64,000 bases of DNA from Thermothielavioides terrestris NRRL 8126 (Eukaryota; Ascomycota; Sordariomycetes; Sordariales; Chaetomiaceae). Below, piece after piece: positions 22,593 through 33,074 of the stretch. A program made the position numbers and the translations under genes. Each line of letters opens with the position of its first letter. Positions within the stretch are counted from its first letter, which is position 1. Location of the stretch: NCBI RefSeq assembly GCF_000226115.1, contig NC_016457.1, forward strand, positions 9,548,001 through 9,612,000. Direction: 5' to 3'. A model generated the notes under the pieces. It was not told the origin of the DNA and did not search any database. It saw only the letters and a list, made by a program, of their open reading frames with translations.

Positions 22593-23830
22593 ATAAACAA
22601 CCTAGGCGTCCTATAGGTTCTAGACCTAGACTAGGTCTACAAACACTTCTAAGTCTTGTAGAAAACGATCGTATAGTAGAATATAACTATCGAGGAACTC
22701 TATATAGCTTAGATCGCTATAGCTTAGACTATAAACACCCCTATAGTAGCCTACGCCCCGGCTTCGACGATTAACGCTATAGCTTTAGTAGCTCCTAGGA
22801 CGCAATAGAAGCGCCTCCCTATAGGACAACCCTTCGACGGTAAAAAGGAACTCTTTGCCGCCTAGAGGGCTACAATAGCGTATATCCTAGTAGTAGACTA
22901 GGACTTTATCGGAGGCCTCTACAACTAGTAGATGTTCATTTAGGGGAACCTTAGCTAAGGAGTTTAGGCTAAGGTTATAGCCTTCTATAAGTTAGGAAGG
23001 CTCTACTACAATTATAATCTAGGAGCGTTCCTCGAGTACTTTGCGACTATTTATATAGACCTCTATAAATAGATTATAGCCTTGACGAAGCTAGATATAT
23101 TTCGCTAGGGAGACAACGAGCTATTCTCCTCCTTCTTTATTCACTTTAAGGCGAAGCTATCGAAGGTTAGAGAACTCAATTAGAGCAACGAAGTACAACT
23201 TATCAGACTATAACGATGCCTTTCCCTAAAGTTGAAGTATATCGTAGTAGGACAAGGGGTTCTATAGAACGACTATACTATAGCTATTGCAAAATACTAT
23301 AAGATCGCTACCGACCTAGAGGCCCTTCGTCTAGAGGAACAATATTAGCGGTCCTAGGGTAAGCGACCTAGGCCCAATATAGATATAGAGAAGGATATAG
23401 ACAAAGATATACTAATAATCAAGATCAATGTAGCCTATATTGCCTCTATCTAGGGGGGAGCTAACAAGGGCTATAGAGGAAAATAGTAGTAGAATAGAGG
23501 AAAGCGAAGTATAAACGTACTATAGGCGAAGTAGGTAAGCAACGAAGTATATATAGCACGTCAATAGGCTAGAGCCTATATCCGTTATAGGCGCCAAGGT
23601 TATTTTATAGCCACCTATCCCTTTACCCTAGCTAAGAGGCTAGCTCCTTAGGTCGATATCAATAAGCTAGAGGCTAAGGAATAGGTAGAGGAGGACTCCT
23701 TCTCTAAAGAGAAGGAGGGAAAAGAGTAGCCCCTATACAAAGTCTTGTACAGGGGTCGAAAGGACCTAGCCGTTTATAGAACGAGTTTATAGAGATTAGA
23801 GAAAGAATAGATAAGCTACTTTTTCTAATC
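22593..23830 (+). pseudogene. Gypsy-2 gag, RIPed (start codon ATG to ATA)
   Basis: Collinear with the Gypsy-3 gag, but the start codon reads ATA at 22593. Contains the QPFDGKKELFAA capsid-like segment and a CCHC knuckle region near 23575-23620 in which Cys codons are mutated. The 3' end is approximate. Confidence 0.75.
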
Positions 23831-23879
23831 CCTATTTTCCTAAACTCCTTTGGTTTTATAAATATATAAATAAATAGTA

Positions 23880-26800
23880 GGTACTAGAGCTATAGAGCTA
23901 TTAGCGAAAGAGTATATTAGCGGTTAGAGATCAAGCAAATAAGCCTATCGACTCCCTATACCCTAGGCGTTGTAGTTAAAGGGGTATAAATTATAAAGAA
24001 AATTATATATATCGCCTAGGCCGTAATGGATATTAATAGGTGAATTAATACTACTATATTCTATATAGTCCTAGGACTAGCCTACAACGTTATTCTAAGG
24101 CTCCTTTAAATAAACTACTATAGGATTATACTAGACCTAGCTAACAAAGTCCTTACTATCAATTCGTAAAGCAGCTTATAGGTATATAAGTGCTTCTTAT
24201 AGTGGAAAGAAACTAATACTACCCTAATTATAGGCGCGATATTCGTAGGCTTAGCTTATAGAGTATAAAAGAAGAAGTCTAAAAGAGCTTAAGACACGTT
24301 CCTCGTCACTAGTATCCGTAAGATAACTACTATACTAGGGGTAGCCGTCTCTTAGCCTAACGCTGACCTAGACCCGAAGATCGCTCTACTAAAGGAGCTA
24401 CAAGACTTCGCCAACCTCTTCGATAAAGAAAAGGCGAACAGTCTACCTTCCTATTGGGGGGAGGCCGACCATTATATCCGTCTTAAGATAGGCCTAGACA
24501 AGAAACCTTCTAAGCTTCTATAGGGACCTTTGTACAATATGCTAAGGGACTACCTCCTAGAGATTTAGAAGTAGGTCGTAGACCTAATAGACAAGGGATA
24601 GATCTAGGTAAGCTCTTTATTAGTAGCTGCCCTAGTCCTCCTTATAAAGAAGCTAAAAGGGGGATAGAGGTTCTATATAGATTATTAGGCCCTAAACAAG
24701 ATCATTAAATAGGACTAGTACCTATTCCCTTTAATTAAGGAGACTCTTTGGTCCCTAGCTAGGGCCAAATAGTTTACAAAGCTAGACGTTAGAGCTACCT
24801 TCTATTGTATCCGGATAGCTAAGGGGGACGAGTACCTTATAGTGTTTTATACGAGGTTTAAGCTATTTAAGTGGCTAGTCTACCCTTTTAGGCTTATAGA
24901 TACTTCTATAACGTTCTAGAGATATATTAACAACGCCCTTGGCCTAATGCTAGAGGACTATATAACGGTGTACCTTGACGATGTCTTAGTGTATTTAAGT
25001 AGGAGCTAGAAGAACTATATAAAGAAGATATATAAGGTCCTCTAGAGGCTGAGGGATATAGGCCTCAACCTAGACCTTAAGAAGTATACGTTTATAGTAA
25101 AGGAAGTTAAGTACCTAGGGTATATTATAGAGGTAGGAGTCTATATTCGCCCCGACCCTAAGAAGATTAAGGCTATTCGCAAATAAAAGGTACCCTATAG
25201 AGTCTAAGGAGTATAGAGCTTCCTTAGGTTTACTAACTTCTATCACGACTTTATCCCTAACTTCTTCAAGAAGGTAGCCCTATTGATATGTCTTACCTAT
25301 AAAAATGTCCTATTCCACTAGGGCAAGGAGGAATAGGAGGCCTTCGATATACTTAAGGCTATATTTATATCGGAGCCGATCTTCGCCTAGTAGGATCTTA
25401 AGAGGAAGACAATCGTAGAAGTAGACTATTCTAGTATAGCACTTAGTAGGTACTTGTCTTAGTAGGGGGAGGATAGGGTCCTTTACCCTATAGCCTACCA
25501 CTCTATAAAACTGAGCTCTACTAAATGCAACTATACTATCTACAATAAAGAGCTATTAGCTATTATCTTATACCTTAAGGCCTAGTCGACAAAGCTTCGA
25601 AGCGTAGTAGCCCCCTTCACTATCTTAACCAACTATAAGAATCTTAAGTACTTTACTTAGCTATATCTAATTAGCGAACGATAGGCTAGATAGGCGGAGA
25701 CACTCTCTTTATTCAACTTTAAGCTAAAGTATTGGCTAGGATCCTAGGCCTCGTGCCCTAATACGCTCTCCTAGCGTAAGTAGGATAAGCCTAAAGACAA
25801 CTAGCGTATCGCCTAGCTACTTTCCCTAATTAAAGTATATTAGACTAATATATAGGAGGAGGCTAGGCTACCTATAGGAGAAACGCTCTTTGAGAATAAG
25901 TAGCTTACTACCTTATAAAACGAAGGTTTTGTCGAAGACAAGCACTATATTCACTAGCTCTAAGCCGTTTACAATAAAGCTCGGAAGTTTCCTAAGGAGA
26001 CGAATATAGTATAGACCTAGATCGTAGACTACTCCTTTAATATATAAAGCGCGCTCTAGTTCTATAGCCATCTCTAGCTCTTTATATAGGAGCCCTTAAC
26101 CACTACGATCATCTAGCAGATTTATAACTTAGCTATATCGGGATACCTAAGGTATAATAGGCTATTTAAAATGCTTTAGAGAAATTATTACTAGGACCTT
26201 ATATCGTCCAATGTAAAGCGGTTTATTAAGAACTACAATTAGTGCTACTAGAGTAAGATCTCTCGACAATTATATCAAAGGCTTCTATAACCCTTGCCTA
26301 TCCCTAATCGCTTTTGGAAACAGATCTCTATTAACTTTATAACTAACCTTCCTATAAGAGACGAAGGAGCGCCTAGCTACTTTATAATAATTATTAATCG
26401 TCTTTCTAAATATATATAGCTCAAAGCAATATACTCGATAGGAGTAGAAGAGTATACCCTTCGATTCTATAATATATAGTAGCGTTTCTATAGGTTCTCG
26501 ACCTAAATTATAACCGACTATAGGTCGGACTAGCTAAGTAGGTTCTAGACCGCGTTATATAAAGCGGTAGGGGTAAAGCAACTCTTGTCGACTTCTTACT
26601 ATCCCTAGATAGATAGAGGGACAGAGTAGGTCAACTAAGAGGTATAGGCAATCCTCCAAATCTTCGTCTCCTTTATATAGTACAACTAGCCTAAATATCT
26701 TCTAGTCTACTAGTTTATACTTAATAATAGGGACTTGTCTATAACCGGAGTAAGCTCGAACTACCTCCTCTATAGGTTTAATATAAGCCTTATATAGCTT

Positions 26801-27440
26801 ATTACGATCCTAATAGCGCCTATAGCATCTCTAGAAGATCGCGTCGCTAGGTTCCTCTATTATCTAAAGGAGAAGATAGAGTAGACCTAAGCAGCTATTA
26901 CATATATATAGTAGCGGTAGTAGACGAATGTAAACCGCTCTTGCCACCTAGCTAAGAGGTTCTAGATAGAGGACGAGGTATAGCTCTCTTTATATAATAT
27001 AAAGACGAACTACCTTAGTAAGAAGCTCGACTAGCTAAATACTAAGTATAAGGTAGTTGTAGTACCGACCTCGCTAACAGTGACGCTTGATATACTAAGC
27101 GGTTTATACTCGACCTTCTATATTGACTTAGTTGAGTAAGCGGCTTCCAACCTACTCCCTTTGTAGAAAGTTATAGATAAAAGACTAGACTCTATATAGG
27201 TTATATCGGAGGAGGGTATTCCCTAATAGGAATATAGGGTAGAGGCGATCCTTAAAGCTTAGAACGTAAAAGGGAGAGAGAACAACTATGATATATACGT
27301 TAAGTAGATAGGTTATAATAAACCAATGTAGGAGCCTTTAGAGAACTTCCTAGAGATTGCTATACTTAACGAGTTCGAATAGGAGTAGAGAGACGTATAA
27401 TACAATGATAGGCTAGTATTAAACTAGAGAAGGAAAAGGA
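23880..27440 (+). pseudogene. Gypsy-2 pol (PR-RT-RH-IN-chromodomain), RIPed
   Basis: Protease region, then RT with intact YLDD at 24971-24982, RNase H, integrase with H-x-C zinc-binding residues, and a chromodomain near 27235-27385. The distance from the gag start site to a fixed RT codon (2,102 nt) is the same as in Gypsy-3. Pol is therefore in the -1 frame relative to gag in both copies, which fits -1 frameshifting or a separate ORF. Confidence 0.85.
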
Positions 27441-27843
27441 AACGTTGTATTTATATATAGACTACCCTACAAAGACTAGCTACTTAGACAAATACAACTA
27501 TATAGACGTAGGAAAACTATAATACACCTAAGTCTAGTCATCCTCCTAAACTTAGATAGAACGGAACTATATACAAAAAAACAATGGGACGTACTAGCGG
27601 CGTCATTTATTTAGGGTCTATAATAGGACCTATATCGGTAATCTCTTCCTTATCTTCGAATAGGTATATAGGCGGAGTAGGTATATAAAAGGGTAGAGCG
27701 GCGACGTAAAGGGTCTAAGGCGAGGGCTATATATACGTTTGACAAGCGTATAGTACGTCCTCTACTAGGAAGGAAGGGCGTCGACTATAGTGTAGATTAT
27801 AGGCGGGGGAACGTATATAGGGAGAGTAGCGGGGATAGGACCT

Positions 27844-28710
27844 TCAAGGGGTATAGATAGGCAAGGGGGCAGTAAACGCAATAATATAGTTTATAAAGTG
27901 TAAATTCGTTTCTAGGACGGTTGCCTAAGACTATACTATAATGTAAATAGCCTCTGCGATATATCGATTCTCTTACTAGAAGGAATCGAGATATTATGCT
28001 ATATACTTAACTAGGCGGCTATAATGCTATATAGCGAGGTTGTCCTAAGGAGCCTAGTACAAAACCAAGGCTCCTCGTTGGCCTAGGGTCGAAGGAGATA
28101 AAGAGGGGGCTAGAAGCATGTTAGGTACAAAGGTAGAGTACGTCGGAGACCGATACTATAGGGCTATACCAATCGCATTATAGAAGCTATATATAAAAGT
28201 ACTAAATTATAGCGTTAAGATAGTATAATAGGCTAGCTTGGTCTTAGTCTTCTTCTAGGTAGGCTTAGCGACGACTTAGTTGTCGATATAAAACTTAACT
28301 AAATGTTTTAGACTAACGTATAGAGAGACGTTTGTCGCCTAGAGTATTAGATCCTAATGGCACTTAGTATAGGCTTTGGTATATTCTAAGTAGCTTTTTC
28401 CCTAGCTTTGAATATAATCTACTAAGTTACTACAAAGAAGTTGCTCAATACAATTGAGGTAGATATCTCTCTCCTCCTTTAGGAGAGCGTTATCCTTATT
28501 GTTAGAATCTCCTTCTACGATATAGCTACTAATAGTATAATAAGAGGAGTTACTACGGTTGTTACAGTTTTGTCTAGGATACTATTAGCTTCTAGTCCAA
28601 GGCCGAAGTAGGCCTAATATAGGGTAATGTATATTGCAATCTTAGTTGTCGTCCCCTCTAGGACGACGTCCTTCGCTACTATCTCTAAGAGAAGCGACTA
28701 CTACCGACAT
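27844..28710 (-). pseudogene. Antisense spliced gene of Gypsy-2 (about 265 aa when read through)
   Basis: Exon 1 is 28710-28633 (26 codons, starts MSVVVASLRD, ends in a DDN-x-DC segment). The donor is RIPed from GT to AT. The acceptor is CTAATAG...CCTAG at 28574. Exon 2 runs from 28573 to about 27844. It aligns with the Gypsy-3 antisense protein at many positions: VEGDS, KDN-x-LL, KSYLE-type, AYT, and the C-terminal INYII. TAG/TAA stand at Gln. No known domain was recognised. Opposite strand to pol and non-overlapping with it. Confidence 0.65.
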
Positions 28711-29525
28711 TATAGTAGGTAAGTCTTAAGAACGTATTAGAATCGTAAAGGAAATAGAAAGCTATTGTAGAGGGCGAAGTAAGTAGATAGAATATATATA
28801 AGCTATATATCTAAAGGAGGCGGCTAGGGGACTAAGCGAGTATAAAGAGAAAAGATTATAGGATAAGTCGAGTGTAAAATAGAAGTATAGCGAATACAGT
28901 TAGTAAAGTAGTTAGATATATAATAACGACGATAGGGCCAATACAATAGGAGTATAGACGCTAGACGACTATATAGCTTATATAAAAAGAGGCCGACAAT
29001 ATATAAGGTAAATACTCGACAAAGCGAATAGGAGGCAAGAAAAAATATAAAGGGCGGAAGATATATATAGGATAGAAGCGCAATAAATGAGGAACGTACG
29101 CGAAGTAGGATAAAGAGAGAAATGTCGATATACAAGTAGAAGGAAGACAAAGTCGTAGAAGTAGGGAGAAGGCGTACACTAGAAACGAGAAGAGAACATA
29201 GAGAGCGAGTTCGTATAAGGGGAGGGGTTTTATTGGCAATAGGTAGGGGGTCTGTCGTACTCGATTAGTAGGTATACCTTATACGATATAATTGCTATAG
29301 AGGAGAGTATAGAACGAAGAAGAGGCCAATTAGCGTTCTACAAGAGCGAGGTAAATAAATAACCTACGACTAGGCAGTAGGATTATAGGCAGTAGCGCTA
29401 AGCTACCTAAATACCAAGTTGGACATCGACGTTCGCTATAATCGACCCTACACTACGCTAGATCTACGCTTGGCGCTACGCTACGTATACCCTAAACTAG
29501 CTCCCTATCCGGGAAGGGGGGGGTA

Positions 29526-29785
29526 TGTTATAGACTGGGCTATACCTAGGCTAGATATATAGGGCTACGCCTAGGATCTATAGCGGTCCTATAACGGGCC
29601 TACCACGGGCCTAAGGCGGACCCGCCTCGCGCCTAGAATAACATCGGCCTAAGCCCCTTGTATACGAGCCCCTAAAAACTCTATACACGAGAACCGTAGC
29701 CTGTACTTCTCCTTTTCTCTCCTTAAAGTAGTTGAATAGAACATCGTACGCTTATCTGTAGACGCTATAAGGCTAGCACGTTATA
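29526..29785 (+). repeat. Gypsy-2 3' LTR
   Basis: Starts TGTTATAGACTGGGC directly after a G-rich PPT (GGGAAGGGGGGGG) and ends ...GCACGTTATA. Confidence 0.93.
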
Positions 29786-29790
29786 TCCTC

Positions 29791-31459
29791 TTACTTTTAT
29801 ACTCTCTAACCTTTATAGAGCTTTATAGGCCTAGTAACAATGAATATAGTTGTTTATAAAGATGATACGAGGTTATATACGTTATATACGCCTCGAGAGA
29901 GAGAAGATACCGAGGAGCTTTAGTATAAGAGATCTAGATATCTAGGTCAAAGAGCTCTTTAGGCATTAGTATAGAGCACAAAGAACATTAAGATCTAAGG
30001 AACGTCGACGATCGAATATAAGGTATACGCTCTATTATACATTAAGGAATATAATACGCTTTATAAGACAAAGTATCGTACCTTATAGCCGTTCTAGCGT
30101 ATCTCCTAGGACCTCTTCTCATTCCCTCCTAGGTTTAATAGATCCTAGTACCTCTTTATAATCAAGGACGAATTTAATGGACGGATCTAGGCTTTTACAC
30201 TCTCTAACAAAGGTTAAACCGAGCTCTTCAACACTATTAGAGCTTTTGAATACTAGGTTAAACGGCAATAAGGACTTAACGTCTATAAAATCTACTAGGA
30301 CAACGATATAGAAGTCATTACATTAGAAGATCGTTAACCAATAACTTACTAGCTCTAGGTATACAACGAAGGTATCGACTTAGAGCTTACGCCAATATAT
30401 ATACCGTAGCCAAATAGAACGTTAGAGCATATAGGACAAGTCTTATAACTAAAGAGTATAAAGATGCTTATTAACACGAACCTACCTACGAAGCTCTAGC
30501 CAAAGGGTATAAAGGTAGTAGCCTTCTTATATACTATTTCGCCTAGCTATACTTATAGTCTTTAGAGCTTTAACGAGATACTCTACTCTTAGTTTAAAAA
30601 TTACTTTCGTTAGTAGGAACCAACCTTCTACTAAACGCTAATAGCGAATCTATACCCCGACTAATCTAGGATCTTCGTATATAGCTATAGAGTATACCCC
30701 TTAGATAAGGAGTATAAAGCTAGGTATTGGAAGAGAGAATTTAAAGTACAGCTATATAGGCGAATTAGGTACCTAGTTAGGTATAGAGCATCCAACATTT
30801 ATCGTATCTAGATGCCTAAGCTCGACAAGGTTATAGTGATAAGGAACGTAACGTTTAATAAGAGGACCTTTTACTATCTAGGTAAGGAAGAGCTTCTAGC
30901 TTACAAAGTTACTATTATCAAGGATATAGCAGAGCACCTAGACAAGGGGGTTGAAGAGACCTAGGACGCTAGGTCGATTCTCTAAACGCTCTACGAACTT
31001 AAGTACAAAGGACCAACGCTAGAGTCCATCACTATTATAGTTCCTAAGTATAAAAGTATACTACTAAGTCAAGACTTAGGGGTAGGGGAAACATAGGCGT
31101 AGGGTAGACTCTTGACCCCTAAGATGTCATTGGAACTATAGGCTTAGCTATAGAAAGAGCTTATAAACAGAAGTGATAATAGAAACAGAGGTCTAGTCGA
31201 TAATTCTAGTGCTTTTCCAAAGACTAGTAGAGCATCTAGGGACCTTAGGCTAGCAATGGCTATCCTACGAAGTACCGCCTCTAGGAGCGAATATAAGGCT
31301 TCTCCGTCTATAGAGTACCTAGCTCTATAAAGCGAATATAAGGCTTCTCCGCCTATAGAGTACCTAGCTCTATAAAGCGACTATAAGGTATCTCTGCCTA
31401 TAGAGCCTCTAGCTCTATAAAGTAAAGAAGAGGATATATTCTATAATATAGTAGAATAT
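29791..31459 (+). pseudogene. Copia integrase segment, RIPed
   Basis: Continues the Copia frame in phase from 22228. Reads as an integrase core: QRISQDLFSFPP, RYLFIIKDEFNGRI-x-AF, then a QGLNVYKI-x-QDND segment. The latter part is the acidic linker toward RT with three ~55-bp direct repeats (GAATATAAGGCTTCTCCG-type) at about 31290-31420. Interrupted at 31459 by Gypsy-3. Confidence 0.8.
31288..31425 (+). repeat. Three ~55-bp direct repeats in the Copia linker
   Basis: AGCGAATATAAGGCTTCTCC...TATAGAGTACCTAGCTCTATAA occurs twice nearly identically, and a third time diverged. In frame, so it encodes a small repeated acidic/Pro motif between integrase and RT. Confidence 0.7.
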
Positions 31460-31708
31460 TGTTACAGACCGGGCTGTACCCAGGCTAGGTATGTGGGGGC
31501 TGCGCCCAGGATCCGCGGCGGCCCTAGGGCGGACCCGTGGCGGGCCCGCCTCGCGCCCGGAATAACGTCGGCCCGAACCCACTCCGCGAGCCCCTGAAAA
31601 CTCTGTGTACAAGGACCGTAGCCTGTACTTCTCCTTTTCCTTTCCTTAAGGTAGTTGAATAGAACATCGTACGCTTATCTACAAACGCTATAAGGCCAGC
31701 ACATTACA
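31460..31708 (+). repeat. Gypsy-3 5' LTR (249 bp)
   Basis: Retains TG...CA ends (TGTTACAG...CATTACA). Contains AAGGTAGTTGAAT at 31648-31660. Confidence 0.94.
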
Positions 31709-31721
31709 ATTCAACTACCTT
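31709..31721 (+). other. Self-primer binding site of Gypsy-3
   Basis: ATTCAACTACCTT directly follows the LTR and is a perfect 13-nt reverse complement of AAGGTAGTTGAAT at 31648-31660 in the LTR. This is the Tf1/sushi arrangement in which the RNA 5' end primes reverse transcription. It predicts the transcript start at about 31648. Confidence 0.75.
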
Positions 31722-31812
31722 CACACAAATAGAGCAGCTATTACTTTCAGGTATAGACGAGAGTAGTACGCTAAGCGTTTCGACGTCGGCACCGAGCAGG
31801 CCGGACGCTACT

Positions 31813-33040
31813 ATGAACAACCTAGGCGTCCCGTAGGTCCCGGACCTGGATTGGGTCCGCGAGCACTTCCAACTCTTATAGGAGACGATCGTACGTTAGA
31901 ACGCAACCATTGAGGAACTTCGTATAGCCTAGATTGCTGTAGCTTAGACTATGAACGCCCCCACGGTAGTAAACGCCTAGGCTCCAACGACTGATACCGC
32001 GGCTCTAGCAGCTCCCTAGACGTAGCGGAAGCGTCTCCCTATAGGACAACCCTTCGACGGTAAAAAGGAGCTCTTTGCCGCCTAGAGGGCCACGATAGCG
32101 TACGTCCTAGTAGCGGACTAGGACTTTATTGGGGGTCCCTACGACCAATGGGTATTCATTTGGGGGAACCTTAGCTAGGGGGTCTAGGCCAAGGTCGCGG
32201 CCTTCTACGAATCGGGAGGACCTAGCTGCAACTACGACCTAGGAGCGTTTCTCAAGTATCTTACGACAATCTACATAGACCCCTACGAGCAGGTTATAGC
32301 CTTGACGGAGCTAGATATACTCCGCTAAGGAGATAACGAGCTGTTCTCCTCCTTTATTGTTTACTTCGAGGCGAAGCTATCGAAGGCTAGAGGACTCAAT
32401 TAGAGCGACGAGGTACAACTTATCAGACTGCAACGATGCCTTTCCCCGAAGTTAAAGCATATCTTAGTGGGATAGGGGGTCCTGTAGAACGACTATACTA
32501 CGGCTATTACGAAGTACTGCGAGATCGCTATCGACCTAGAGGCCCTCCGCCTAGAGGAACAATACTAGCGGTCCTAGGGTAAGCGACCTAGGCCCAATGT
32601 AGACGTAGAGAAGGATATAGATAGAGATATACCGATAACCAGGATTAATACGACCTACACTGCCCTAGCCTAGGGGGGAGCCAATAGGGGTCGTAGAGGA
32701 AAGCAATAGCGGAATAGAGGAAAACAAAGCGTAAATGCGCTATAGGCGAAGTAGATAAGCAATAAAGTATATATAGCGCGCTAATAGGCTAGAGCCTATA
32801 TCCGTTGCAAGCGCCAAGGCCACTTCGTAGCCACCTGTCCCTTCGCCTTAGCTAAGAGACTAGCTCCTCAGGTCGATATCAACAAGTTGGAGGCCGAGGA
32901 ATAGGTGGAGGAGGACTCCCCCTCTAAAGAGGAAGAGGGAAAAGAGTAGCCCCTATACAAAGTCTTGTACAGGGGCTAAAAGGACCTAGCCACTTATAGA
33001 ACAAGTTCGTAGAGATTAGAGAGAGAATAGATAAGCCTCT
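31813..33040 (+). pseudogene. Gypsy-3 gag, RIPed
   Basis: ATG at 31813 opens the frame. It has an N-terminal coiled-coil-like segment, then QPFDGKKELFAAQ and a capsid-type region. A nucleocapsid knuckle at 32797-32838 reads Y-x2-C-x4-H-x4-C, the first Cys codon TGT having become TAT. Many Gln codons are TAG. The frame ends in an acidic stretch. The 3' limit is approximate. Confidence 0.82.
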
Positions 33041-33074
33041 CTTTTTTATCCCTATTTTTCTAAACTCCTTTAGT

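Larger units (their letters stand above)
22229..29785 (+). mobile_element. Gypsy-2: full-length chromovirus nested in Copia (7,557 bp)
   Basis: LTRs of 260 bp lie at 22229-22488 and 29526-29785. TCCTC occurs at 22224-22228 and 29786-29790, both inside the Copia gag-pol, and the Copia frame continues exactly across it. Internal order is PBS, gag, pol (protease, RT, RNase H, integrase, chromodomain), antisense gene, PPT. It is nearly identical in layout to Gypsy-1. Heavily RIPed throughout. Confidence 0.95.
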
